DNA from: an uncultured Planctomycetaceae bacterium
GTDB lineage: Bacteria; Planctomycetota; Planctomycetia; Planctomycetales; Planctomycetaceae
Assembly (NCBI GenBank): GCA_903823545.1
Contig: CAIJTL010000523.1
Coordinates: forward strand, 1 to 21,161
Reading direction: 5' to 3'
DNA length: 21,161 bases
The notes beneath the pieces are model-generated. The model ran no database searches, was not told where the DNA came from, and worked only from the letters and a program-made list of their open reading frames with translations. Positions within the stretch are counted from its first letter, which is position 1, and each line of letters begins with the position of its first letter. The translations under genes and the position numbers were made by a program. This document shows positions 1 to 8,500 of this stretch, piece by piece.

Positions 1-438
1 AGCAACTGCACCGAGCATGGCCACGAGATTGGGACCACGGATTCGTTCTTTGAACACTAGCCAGCCAAATAAGAACACCCAAACCGTGCTCGTGTATTGC
101 AAGAACGAGGCAGCCCCTGCGGTCGTGCGAGTGAATGCATTGATAAACAGGACATTCATCACCGCAAATAAAACTGCCGAAGGGATGAAGCGAGGCTTTA
201 AAGAGGCTCGCCGCCAATTGACGAACGGAAGTAAACCCACCGCTGCAAAAAGCGTCCGGTAGCAAGCCAGGATCATGCCACGCTGAGCCAGCGGAATCTC
301 TTGCATCGTCGGGCACTTAATGAGGATCGCACTGATGCTCCACAGTAGCGAAGCAGCGATCAACAAAATTCTCCCGCGTCGTTGCCTCCGAAGGCGTCCA
401 TCGTGGTCGTCAACTTCTTGATTATCAGCCGATGACAT
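1..438 (-). CDS. EamA/DMT-family transporter, N-terminal part (runs off the left edge)
   Basis: The reverse strand is open from an ATG at 438 to the window edge (146 codons, no stop), so the C-terminal half is missing. The product has a charged N-terminus, then hydrophobic segments at about residues 24-41, 54-73, 84-102 and 108-129, with a fifth starting near 138. The pattern of short loops, the 'CYRTLFAAVGLLPF' stretch and the 'TAGAASFLQYT' segment leading into 'VFKERI' at the end of the fourth helix match the first EamA repeat of drug/metabolite transporters (usually ten helices, about 300 residues). An AGGA sits 7 bases before the ATG and supports this start. It follows holA on the same strand with an 81-bp gap, so they may be co-transcribed. 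The substrate is not predictable; family members export metabolites, amino acids or nucleotide sugars. Confidence 0.8.
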   Translation of the reverse strand, partial: MSSADNQEVDDHDGRLRRQRRGRILLIAASLLWSISAILIKCPTMQEIPLAQRGMILACYRTLFAAVGLLPFVNWRRASLKPRFIPSAVLFAVMNVLFINAFTRTTAGAASFLQYTSTVWVFLFGWLVFKERIRGPNLVAMLGAVA

Positions 439-519
439 GAATCATCCTGGTTTCAAACTAGCACGACGCGCAAAAGAGTGAGAGCAGATACCTTCGCTCG
501 TTCGCGATTCGCGCTTCGT

Positions 520-1527
520 TCAGACGGCGAGCTTGCCGCTCAGTTGTAGAAAGAGCTGTTCGATCAAGAGGCGATCCGAAGTACGCGAACCACCTTTGAG
601 GTTGTAATCCGTTTCCAGCAGCCAATTCAGAATCTGTTGAGCACGTGGGCGACCGATGCGCCGGAGGTAACTTTCCGCAGCCGCGATATCACGCGGAAAA
701 ACTCCCGCCTTGCTCAATGCTGTATGAAGCGACAACCCCTGTCGCGAGTATTCCGTCGCAAGCGCAAGTTTGCGAAACGTGAAGACCATACCGCCGAGTA
801 GTTTGGGGACCGCCTCGCCAGCCACCAGCAATTTATCCAGGCAATTCAAAGCGAACCCCAACTGACCATCGCGTAGCGCATTCAACATTGTCCAAGTCGT
901 TTCGGCCTTCCATCCTCCAACGACCTTGTTCACATCATCGGTGTCGATCTGCGTTCGCTCGCCAGAATAGGCCGCAAGCTTCTCAAGCTCCTGCTCCAAC
1001 AACCCAAGATTCGAGCCTGCGAGTTCGGGAATCAACATCGCGGCATCGCGTGTGATCTGCTTGGCAAATCGATCCTTCACCGTCGCTTGAATCCAGCGTG
1101 TGAGTTCGGCCCCTTGTAGTTCGGTGCATTCAATGAGAAGACCAACTTTATCAACCGCTTTGTACAACTTCGTTGTTTTGGGGAACGAACCAACATCAAG
1201 CACCAGCAATGATTTTTTTGCGGGCTTTTCAAGGTACTTTTCGAGCGTCGCACGATTGTCAGAAACGAAATCATCCGCGTTTTCGATGATGACAAGTCGC
1301 CGGTCGCCCCACATCGAGACGGTCAATAACTCGTCCCGGACACTTTTCCAATCAGTCTCTTTCCCTGCAAACTTCGTGACCGACGACCCGTCCGAATCAT
1401 CGCCGCAGATCAATTTGGCGAGCGCTGCAAATGAATCGAGTTTTAGCGATCGCTCATCGCCGGAAATCACGACGATTGTTCCGCAGGGTTTTTCTGCGGG
1501 AGTTTTGAGAAAGCTGGTGGCGTGCAT
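520..1527 (-). CDS. holA: DNA polymerase III, delta subunit (HolA)
   Basis: This 335-residue protein (E. coli HolA is 343) begins after a short leader with a beta-strand and glycine turn, 'TIVVISGDERSLKLDSF', the position where HolA proteins have their degenerate AAA+ P-loop-like region. It continues through the 'WGDRRLVIIENADDF' segment and the 'LLVLDV' strand and ends in an all-helical collar region with 'LLETDYNLKGGSRTSDRLLIEQLFLQL', typical of the delta C-terminus. HolA is the clamp-loader subunit that opens the beta sliding clamp. The reading frame is open upstream to 1701, but that extension is arginine-rich, does not resemble the family and overlaps the divergent gene, so I chose the ATG at 1527. 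No strong ribosome-binding site precedes it. The product is cytoplasmic. Confidence 0.85.
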   Translation of the reverse strand: MHATSFLKTPAEKPCGTIVVISGDERSLKLDSFAALAKLICGDDSDGSSVTKFAGKETDWKSVRDELLTVSMWGDRRLVIIENADDFVSDNRATLEKYLEKPAKKSLLVLDVGSFPKTTKLYKAVDKVGLLIECTELQGAELTRWIQATVKDRFAKQITRDAAMLIPELAGSNLGLLEQELEKLAAYSGERTQIDTDDVNKVVGGWKAETTWTMLNALRDGQLGFALNCLDKLLVAGEAVPKLLGGMVFTFRKLALATEYSRQGLSLHTALSKAGVFPRDIAAAESYLRRIGRPRAQQILNWLLETDYNLKGGSRTSDRLLIEQLFLQLSGKLAV

Positions 1528-1623
1528 CCGTTCGACCCGTTCTTGACCTGTTTTGTCAGACTGACCTATGGTCCGGTGGAGTCTAGTCACCCAACGTCGC
1601 TGCCGAAATCGACGCGAGCCGAA

Positions 1624-3042
1624 ATGATCAACCTGCTTCCGATTGCTGAACCGCGATATCTTTGCCCCGGCGAGACGCATTCGATTTCGCGAGCCGTGCA
1701 TCTTTCACGGCTCGCGGCGTTTTATCCGAAGTGCCGTGAGTGCTCGCATCGCTGCGAATCTGGACAACTTCCGCAACTTCAATTTCCGCCAACCGATTCG
1801 GTTCAGCCGAACGCCGTGCAACGGTCGCTATTCACGCTTGAGGGAATTCGTGGCGTCTACCTCAATGAATTGACTCGCCATAAAGCGAGCGAGTTTGCTT
1901 CTGCGTTTGCTCACTTACTATGGGCCTCGTCACCTCTTTCAGGACGCAGTGATTCTCGGGACGCCAATTCAAAACGATCGATCCGCCGAACCGGCCCTGT
2001 CGTTGTTGTAGCATTCGACGAGCGTCCGTCGTCTCCTGACTTAGTGACGGGCGTTGCGACAGCATTACGGCGAATGAGCTGCCAGGTGATTGATATCGGA
2101 CAAGCCTCGGTCCCTTGCTTTCGATTTGCCGTTGCTCACATGCAAGCAGCTGGCGGCATCATGATTACTGGACATGGATGCGAGCCATCCTGGACTGGTC
2201 TCGATTTTGTCGGAAAGCATGGCCGACCGATTTCTGCTGCGGGGCGTCGCGCAGAAAGCTGGCCCCCGCTCAACGACTCGGCTCGGCCACTGAGCCTTGA
2301 TGATCTACTCGAGCAGAATGAGCAGGGCACCTCGCGCCCTTTACGGCAAGGTGGAACACAGCGAATCTTTAATGCGACAACGCCATACCTTGCGGGGCTC
2401 GTGAAGCACTTTCATGCACTCAGACCGCTCAACATCACCGTCGGTTGCCCTGTGCGATCGATTCGACGAACTCTCGATTTGCTTTTCGACAAGTTGCCAG
2501 TGTCGCTGCATTGGGTCGATGTGCCGCAACGATCTCGTAACCTTCTACGAGTCGATGATGCCGACGTACTGCGACTCAGTGAGGCGGTCCTTGCTCAGCA
2601 GACGGATTTCGGTTTTTTAATTGACGATGATGGATCGAACGTCGCCGTGCTTGATGACCTCGGAGAATTGGTCGGGCCAGACGATCTCTTGTGTCTCATT
2701 GCCGACTTGATGTTGAGTGAACAACCAACGGGAGCCGTTGCGATCGACAATGCACCTCGTGACCGTCTGCAACCACGACTTTCCAATCGAGGCATTCGAT
2801 GTTGGCTAGGAGGCTGGACGCAATCCGATTTGTGGCAAACGATGCGTCAGGATGCGGCTATTTGTGGTGGTGGGGCATCGGGACGTGTGTGGCTTCGAGA
2901 CCCGCACCCCGTCTCCGATGCAATTTTGACGCTGGCAAAATTGCTTCAGGTACTCAGTCAAGACGACGCTCCGCTGTCACATTACCGAAAACTAAACGAA
3001 CCGATCTGTAATGCCTCAAACGCTGGCGCAATTGGGCAGTGA
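1624..3042 (+). CDS. Phosphohexomutase-like protein with altered active site and Cys-rich N-terminus
   Basis: From the ATG at 1624 the product is 472 residues, close to bacterial phosphomannomutase/phosphoglucomutase length. The four-domain order is recognisable: 'GIRGVY' opens domain I; 'VVVAFDERPSSP' corresponds to the D-x-R-x-S-S strand; 'GGIMITGHGCEPSW' (about 179-190) sits where the catalytic Ser loop T-A-S-H-N-P belongs; 'LIDDDGSN' (about 332-339) is where D-G-D-G-D-R binds Mg2+; 'GGGASGR' (415-421) replaces the G-E-x-S-G-H sugar loop. The phosphoserine is therefore absent and the metal loop is degenerate. The N-terminus carries Cys14, Cys37, Cys40 and Cys44, a possible metal site not found in the classic enzyme. 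I infer a non-catalytic or redirected paralogue. An upstream ATG at 1522 in the same frame would overlap the divergent holA start and is not preferred. Confidence 0.75.
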   Translation: MINLLPIAEPRYLCPGETHSISRAVHLSRLAAFYPKCRECSHRCESGQLPQLQFPPTDSVQPNAVQRSLFTLEGIRGVYLNELTRHKASEFASAFAHLLWASSPLSGRSDSRDANSKRSIRRTGPVVVVAFDERPSSPDLVTGVATALRRMSCQVIDIGQASVPCFRFAVAHMQAAGGIMITGHGCEPSWTGLDFVGKHGRPISAAGRRAESWPPLNDSARPLSLDDLLEQNEQGTSRPLRQGGTQRIFNATTPYLAGLVKHFHALRPLNITVGCPVRSIRRTLDLLFDKLPVSLHWVDVPQRSRNLLRVDDADVLRLSEAVLAQQTDFGFLIDDDGSNVAVLDDLGELVGPDDLLCLIADLMLSEQPTGAVAIDNAPRDRLQPRLSNRGIRCWLGGWTQSDLWQTMRQDAAICGGGASGRVWLRDPHPVSDAILTLAKLLQVLSQDDAPLSHYRKLNEPICNASNAGAIGQ

Positions 3043-3340
3043 TCTTGTTCGCAGGCCACTCCAATTTGAGTACTGTCCTGGCTGGTCTTCTGGTGTTTCG
3101 CAGGTGTTTGTACCGAAACCACGACGAATTGTGTGATCGGAACTCTTAAGGATACTTCCATCATCAGTGATGTTTTGGCTTTGAACACCAGCCTGCCAGT
3201 GTCTCGTCAGGCAATCGCTTGGTAGACAAGACTCGACTTTTTGCTTACTTTCGATAGGTGTACTGACCGCGTGTTGCGCAAAACGCGTTTCTTCGCACCC
3301 TCCACAATTAGCCTCGCCACCACATTAGGAAGATTTACTG
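3043..3340. other. Intergenic region upstream of the kinase gene
   Basis: About 298 bases without a supportable gene. It holds a weak hairpin at 3159-3172 (CATCA/TGATG around a 4-base loop) followed by TTTT at 3173-3176, which could be a poor terminator for the phosphohexomutase-like gene. Near the right end is AGGAAG, 8 bases before the kinase ATG, a good ribosome-binding site. I see no convincing sigma70-type promoter. Confidence 0.35.
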
Positions 3341-5182
3341 ATGACCGCTCATCAGACTTCATCCCCCGATATTGAAGACCGAGAGGACATGACTCTCGCG
3401 GGCGAATATTCGGCGTTGTGGAGTGCGAGATCACAGGCGCCTGATCTGTTCGAGTTTCTTCGGACGCATCCAAATGTAGAGCGAGAGCAACGGTCGCGAT
3501 TACTGTTTGTTGACCAAGCTCGAACATGGGCCTCTGGCGAGGGACGTACCGTCGAAGAGTACTTGCGAGGCTGCCCAGAACTGGCCGTCGATACTGATTT
3601 GGTTTTGAAACTCCTCGTGCGTGAATATCACTTCCACGAAACCTCACCATCGATTACTGGGTTTGTCGATCGGTTTCCGCTGTTGCGAAACCAATTGCTC
3701 GATCAGTTATGCGTTATCGATAACGAGCGGACTTCAGCGCATCTCAGTAGCGTCGGGTTGAGTTCCGATGACGTTGACTTGACTCAAGCTTCGAGTTTGA
3801 TCGACATTCCACGCCCAGAAGAGACAATATTTGAACCCGTACATCACAACGCAAATCACACGGTCACATTGACGGTCGCACGCCCCAGTAAAAAGAAGGG
3901 AGAAAAGCCAAACCCCACAGAGCCACTACCAGTTTCTGGCCCTCGCCGATTACGGCAGTGTTTTCCGTTCGACACGCTTCGCGCGGAATTAGCCGACGAA
4001 CTCGAATCGCACATGGTCGAAAAATCGTTTTCTCCCGGTGAATATCTCATTCGCCAAGGTGATCCAGGTGATTCGCTCATTCTGATTCGCGATGGCTGGG
4101 CCAATATCGTTGTTGCTGATGAGCATGGTGTCCCACATGAAATTGACCGGAGTGGACCGGGAGCAATCTTGGGGGAAATGGCGTTGCTAACGGAGGCTCC
4201 ACGTAGTGCTAATATCATCGCATGCGATGAAGTGAAGATCTCAGTCCTCTCAGCACAAACCTTTCACGAATACGCGACAAAGCATCCACAGATTAGTGAA
4301 GTTCTCACTCAACTGTTCGCCGAGCGACTTGGGGGAAATCGACGTGATGTCCTCGCTGGCAAGAAGTTGGATCGTTATCGCATCGTCCGACGACTCGGCC
4401 GTGGTGGTATGGCGATTGTATATGAGGGCGCCGATGACGAATCTGGTCGACGCGTCGCTTTAAAAATGCTGAGCCATCGCTTGGTCTACGACAAGCCATC
4501 ATTGGCGTGGTTCCAGCGAGAAGCTGACATCATCGAACGCTTCGAGCACGAAAACATCGTGAAGATGTCTGGACGATTCCACGCCTTTCACTCGTACTTC
4601 ATCGTCATGGAGTTTTGCGATGGCATTACGCTTGAACGGCTTGTGAGACTCAATGGCCCAATGAATCCAGATGACTTCCGGAAGACTTTCGGCCAATTAG
4701 CAGCTGCGTTGTTGTACGCTCATGAGCGAGATGTCATTCATCGCGATCTCAAACCCGTCAACATGATGGTTAACTTCGATGGCATGTTGAAGCTGATGGA
4801 TTTTGGATTGGCAATGCCGCTGCACACAGTTCCGGATGCACTTGAGCTTGATCGGCAAGTTGTAGGAACCCCGCGGTATATGGCTCCTGAGCAACTGATG
4901 GGGCGAGAGCTGACCGAAGCTGCTGATTACTTTTCTCTCGGCTGTACTGCGTACAAGCTGCTGACCGGCGATTCGCTCTTCGTTGAATCGGACGTAATTA
5001 AACTGCGAGAGATTCATGCGAGTTGGAATGCCCCTGACTTCGCCTCACTGCATCCTACTTTCAGTCCAGAGATTTGCGAGCTTTTAACCGGATGCCTGCA
5101 ACGTAAGCCTGAAGCCCGCGTCTGCGACCTTGCGAAGTATGCACTTTGGGCAAAACCGTTGGACGTCACGAGATTGTTGTAG
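3341..5182 (+). CDS. Ser/Thr protein kinase with N-terminal cyclic-nucleotide-binding domain
   Basis: The 613-residue protein has three parts. Residues 1 to about 125 resemble the helical leader preceding many planctomycete kinases ('VEEYLRGCPELAVDTDLVLKL', ending 'FVDRFPLLRNQL'). After a linker comes a CRP-like cyclic-nucleotide-binding fold (about 206-335) with 'GDPGDSLILIRDG' and a phosphate-binding cassette 'GEMALLTEAPRSA' (279-291), where the key Glu279 and Arg288 are kept. The kinase domain starts near 344: glycine loop 'GRGGMAIVYEG', Lys375 in 'VALKML', Glu394 in the C-helix, 'HRDLKPVN' (467-474), 'DFG' (487-489), 'GTPRYMAPEQ' (509-518) and Asp529. All catalytic residues are present, so it should be active. 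No membrane segment is seen; it is likely cytosolic. A nucleotide-controlled kinase is inferred from the fusion. The start has an AGGAAG ribosome-binding site 8 bases upstream. Confidence 0.92.
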   Translation: MTAHQTSSPDIEDREDMTLAGEYSALWSARSQAPDLFEFLRTHPNVEREQRSRLLFVDQARTWASGEGRTVEEYLRGCPELAVDTDLVLKLLVREYHFHETSPSITGFVDRFPLLRNQLLDQLCVIDNERTSAHLSSVGLSSDDVDLTQASSLIDIPRPEETIFEPVHHNANHTVTLTVARPSKKKGEKPNPTEPLPVSGPRRLRQCFPFDTLRAELADELESHMVEKSFSPGEYLIRQGDPGDSLILIRDGWANIVVADEHGVPHEIDRSGPGAILGEMALLTEAPRSANIIACDEVKISVLSAQTFHEYATKHPQISEVLTQLFAERLGGNRRDVLAGKKLDRYRIVRRLGRGGMAIVYEGADDESGRRVALKMLSHRLVYDKPSLAWFQREADIIERFEHENIVKMSGRFHAFHSYFIVMEFCDGITLERLVRLNGPMNPDDFRKTFGQLAAALLYAHERDVIHRDLKPVNMMVNFDGMLKLMDFGLAMPLHTVPDALELDRQVVGTPRYMAPEQLMGRELTEAADYFSLGCTAYKLLTGDSLFVESDVIKLREIHASWNAPDFASLHPTFSPEICELLTGCLQRKPEARVCDLAKYALWAKPLDVTRLL

Positions 5183-5535
5183 TCCCGGATGTGGGGGCGA
5201 ATTTGCTGCTGGCCTTGGCGGAGGCCACATTTGCCGACTCTCGTTTCAGTCGGGCTGACGAAAACTGGGCGGTAAAGACCGAACAACCGGCATAGTTTCA
5301 CATGCCCGACCCATCTTTTGGTAAACCCTACGGGTTATGTCGGCAGTTGGTCAACTTTCCGGATTCTACCAGTTTTGCGTCAGGTAACGCATCGACCCAA
5401 TAAAGCGATGCCAACGCTCGCAACGGTCGTTCTTAGTAGCACGGCGTGCAATTCGTTGTCTTAAGCATAGACGGAACCAAAAACAGATTGGTTCAGGTTG
5501 CTCGCTCATTTGCCTCCAGAGGAAAGGATTCCGCT
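5183..5535. other. Intergenic leader of the surface-protein gene, with inverted repeats
   Basis: This stretch of about 350 bases has no gene I can support. It holds a small hairpin TGGCCT/AGGCCA near 5210, an AACCC/GGGTT hairpin at 5324-5336 enclosed by a GCCCGAC/GTCGGC pair (5304-5310 with 5339-5344, one bulge), and a compact dyad AGTTG-GT-CAACT at 5345-5356. These could be operator or leader-RNA elements for the gene starting at 5536. No poly-T tract follows any of them, so none looks like a terminator for the kinase gene. Confidence 0.3.
5518..5528 (+). promoter_or_regulatory. Ribosome-binding site fixing the surface-protein start at 5536
   Basis: AGAGGAAAGGA ends 7 bases before the GTG at 5536. 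The frame is open further upstream to a GTG at 5446, but that one has no such site. Starting at 5536 gives the N-terminus 'MLLTNWLRAF...RRR', a short leader of the kind seen in planctomycete surface proteins ahead of an LEPR-XLL-like motif. Confidence 0.6.
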
Positions 5536-8500
5536 GTGTTGCTTACCAATTGGCTTCGCGCGTTCGCTCAAACTCAACGTCGTAGATCATCTGACCGGCC
5601 TATCGTGGCTGCGGTCGAGCGAATGGAAGATCGCTCGCTGCTCTCTGTCGCCGCACTTTTTGTGAACGGCGAACTTTTTGTTAGCTCCGACGGAGGTGAC
5701 AACATCACGATCCAACAAAACTCGGCGAACAGAGTCGAGATCTTGGCCAACGGGGCAATCCTCGGCACGGCACCCAACGTTGCGACATCCTCGGTCACAT
5801 CAATCGTGATCAAGGGAGGTGATGCGGCCAACAACATCAACCTCAACAATGTCACCAACCTGACCTATCCGAACATCGCGAGCATTCGAGTCGATGCAGG
5901 CAACGGTGACGATGTGCTTGTCGGCTCGCCGTTCTACGGAGACAGCTTACTTGGCGGCGATGGCAGGGACGTCATCAGCGGTCAAGGTGGTGCTGACACG
6001 ATCGACGGCGGCGACGGCAATGACAACATCGCTGGCGGTGACGGCGACGACAATCTGATTGGCGAAGACGGCAGCGACACCATCAGCGGCGACCTCGGCA
6101 ACGATTCGATCTCTGGTGGCAACCATAACGACAACATCAACGGCGGCGGCGGCAACGACACGATCGACGCCGGTCAAAGCAACGACACGGTCAATGGTGG
6201 AATCGGCGACGACTTCATCAACGGCATGGATGGCGTCGACTCAATCTCCGGCGATGTCGGCAACGACTCAATCCTCGGCGGTGCGGGAAACGACATCCTC
6301 TCCGGTAACGATGGCAATGACACGCTGCTCGGCCAAGCGGGGACAGACACCGTCAACGGCGATGAGGGCAATGACATCATCAACGGCGGCGAAGGAAACG
6401 ACAGCCTCTCCGGCAACCTAGGGAACGACAACGTCAACGGAGCGGGAGGCAATGACGCGATCTTCGGCAACGAAGGGAACGACACCTTAGTTGGCGGCGC
6501 GGGCAACGACTCGCTCGATGGCTTCACCGGCAACGATTCACTGTTGGGACAAGCTGGCAACGACACGCTGCTTGGTGGAGGTGGAGCAGATATTGCGGAC
6601 GGTGGAACTGGCAACGATGTTGTCGATAGCGGCGATCCTGCAACGGTTTCGGGGATCGTATCAGTTAGTGTCAACTCACCGACCGTAACCGAAGGAGACG
6701 CAGGCAGCGTTAATCTTGTCTACACTCTGTCGCTCTCGTCGGCTTCATTCCTCCCCATAACGGTCAATGCGACAACATTTGACGGCACTGCAACAGCCAG
6801 CAGCGACTACACGCCTTTGACTCAAACTGTCACATTCTTACCAGGAGTTTTATCCGCTACGGTGACTGTTCCAATTCAAGGGGACACGACCGCTGAAGTC
6901 AGCGAATCCGTGCGTTTGGTACTCAGTAATCCGACCAACGCACTGCTCCTGAATCAAGAAGGGATCGGAACAATAGCAGACAACGACACTGTCGGTCTCA
7001 GCCTATTTGGTATCACATTTTCCGGCACTTTATACAGCGTTAATCAAAACAACGCCGTCGCGACTACTATCGCCAATAGCTCCGCATCTTCAGTGCATGA
7101 CATCAGCGCCAATTCCGCAGGCGTGATGTTTGGCTACAGTCAGGGCGGACCAAGCTTATTCACAATCAATACACTCACAGGTGCCACGACAACTTCGGTC
7201 ACCGTCACAGGATTCCCCGCTGGTGAGCTAAATATCGAAGGAGACATGGCATTTGATACTGCTAACAATGTGATCTATTACGTTTCTTCGCCACAAACTC
7301 AAAACCCGAACCTTTTCAGTATTAACCCGACAACTGGTGTGCTTACAGACATTGGCGAGATTCAGGTAGGTGGTGCCAATCTAGGAGCGGCAAATGATGA
7401 TGTCGAGATGGACGCCATTGCGATGAGGACTGGCCTCATATACGCCGTTGTCGGCGGCGACATTTCAGGTACAAACTCGAACTTCAATGACTCCCTGTTT
7501 TCGATAGACCCAACGACCGCTGCTGCGACATTAATTGGCCCTCTGGGTGTCGATGTTCCCGGAGGTGCTGGCTCACTTGAATACGACCCATCCACAGACA
7601 CGTTTTTATATGTGAATGGAATTACAGGAAATCTTTACCGGGTTAACGCCACCAGCGGCGCCGCAACACTCCTCGGTGATACCGGCGTCGTTGATCTGAC
7701 GGGGCTCGCATTGGGCCAAGCTCCATTACAGACTCCAGTCAATGTGTCGATCGCAGACGTAATTCTTCCGGCTGAAGGCGCGGGGAATTCATCATCGACG
7801 CTCAATTTCGTATTAACTCTTTCTCAACCTCGCGCCACACCTGTAACGGTCTCTTTCACGACAGTTGATGGAACCGCAACTGCGGGCACCGACTACGTGG
7901 CCGCCTCTGGCACAGTCACATTCACGCCATTTTCAACGACACAAACGGTAAGCGTCACCGTCAACGGCGACTTTAACTTCGAAGCGAATGAAGCGTTCTT
8001 TCTCCAGTTAACAGGGGCCAATGGAGTTGCAATCTCCGATGGCTCTGGTGTCGCCACGATAGTTAATGACGACGCGTTCCCCCTCGGGGACACATTGCTC
8101 GGCAACATTGGTAATGACACCATCATTGGTGGCGCGGCGGATGACTTCATCAATGCCGGAGACGGAAGCGATGTGATCTTCGGCAACGGAGGGAACGACA
8201 GCATCCTCGGCGGCAGCGGGCCAGACACGATCAATGGGGGTGCCGGCAACGACACCATCGACGGTCAAGGTGGTCCCGACCTCATTGATGGTGGCGACGG
8301 TGACGACACCTTTGTTTGGGCGGGTGGAGCGAACGGCAATGACACGGTGACGAACTCGTCGGGTGCCGACGGAGTGTTGGTCAGCTTGGATGGCTCATCC
8401 AACGTGGTCACGATCGGTCAAACCGCAATCCCGGTGGGAGCAACTTTTGCCTTCCTGCAAATCACATCAGGAGGTGCGACGCTGACAGTGGATACTTCGG

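Noticed and set aside
17..262. Open frame of 81 codons on the + strand
   Set aside because: It is antisense to the EamA transporter frame, which has clear membrane helices and a ribosome-binding site; the + product has no family resemblance.
1528..1701. N-terminal extension of HolA
   Set aside because: Arginine-rich, unlike HolA, and overlaps the divergent phosphohexomutase-like gene; the product from 1527 already has the family's length.
6174..6674. Long Ser/Pro-rich frame antisense to the RTX repeats, with similar ones at 8562-8867 and 9123-9467
   Set aside because: Regular GGN-GAY repeats read backwards always give S-L-P/P-S repeats; these are shadows of the RTX arrays.
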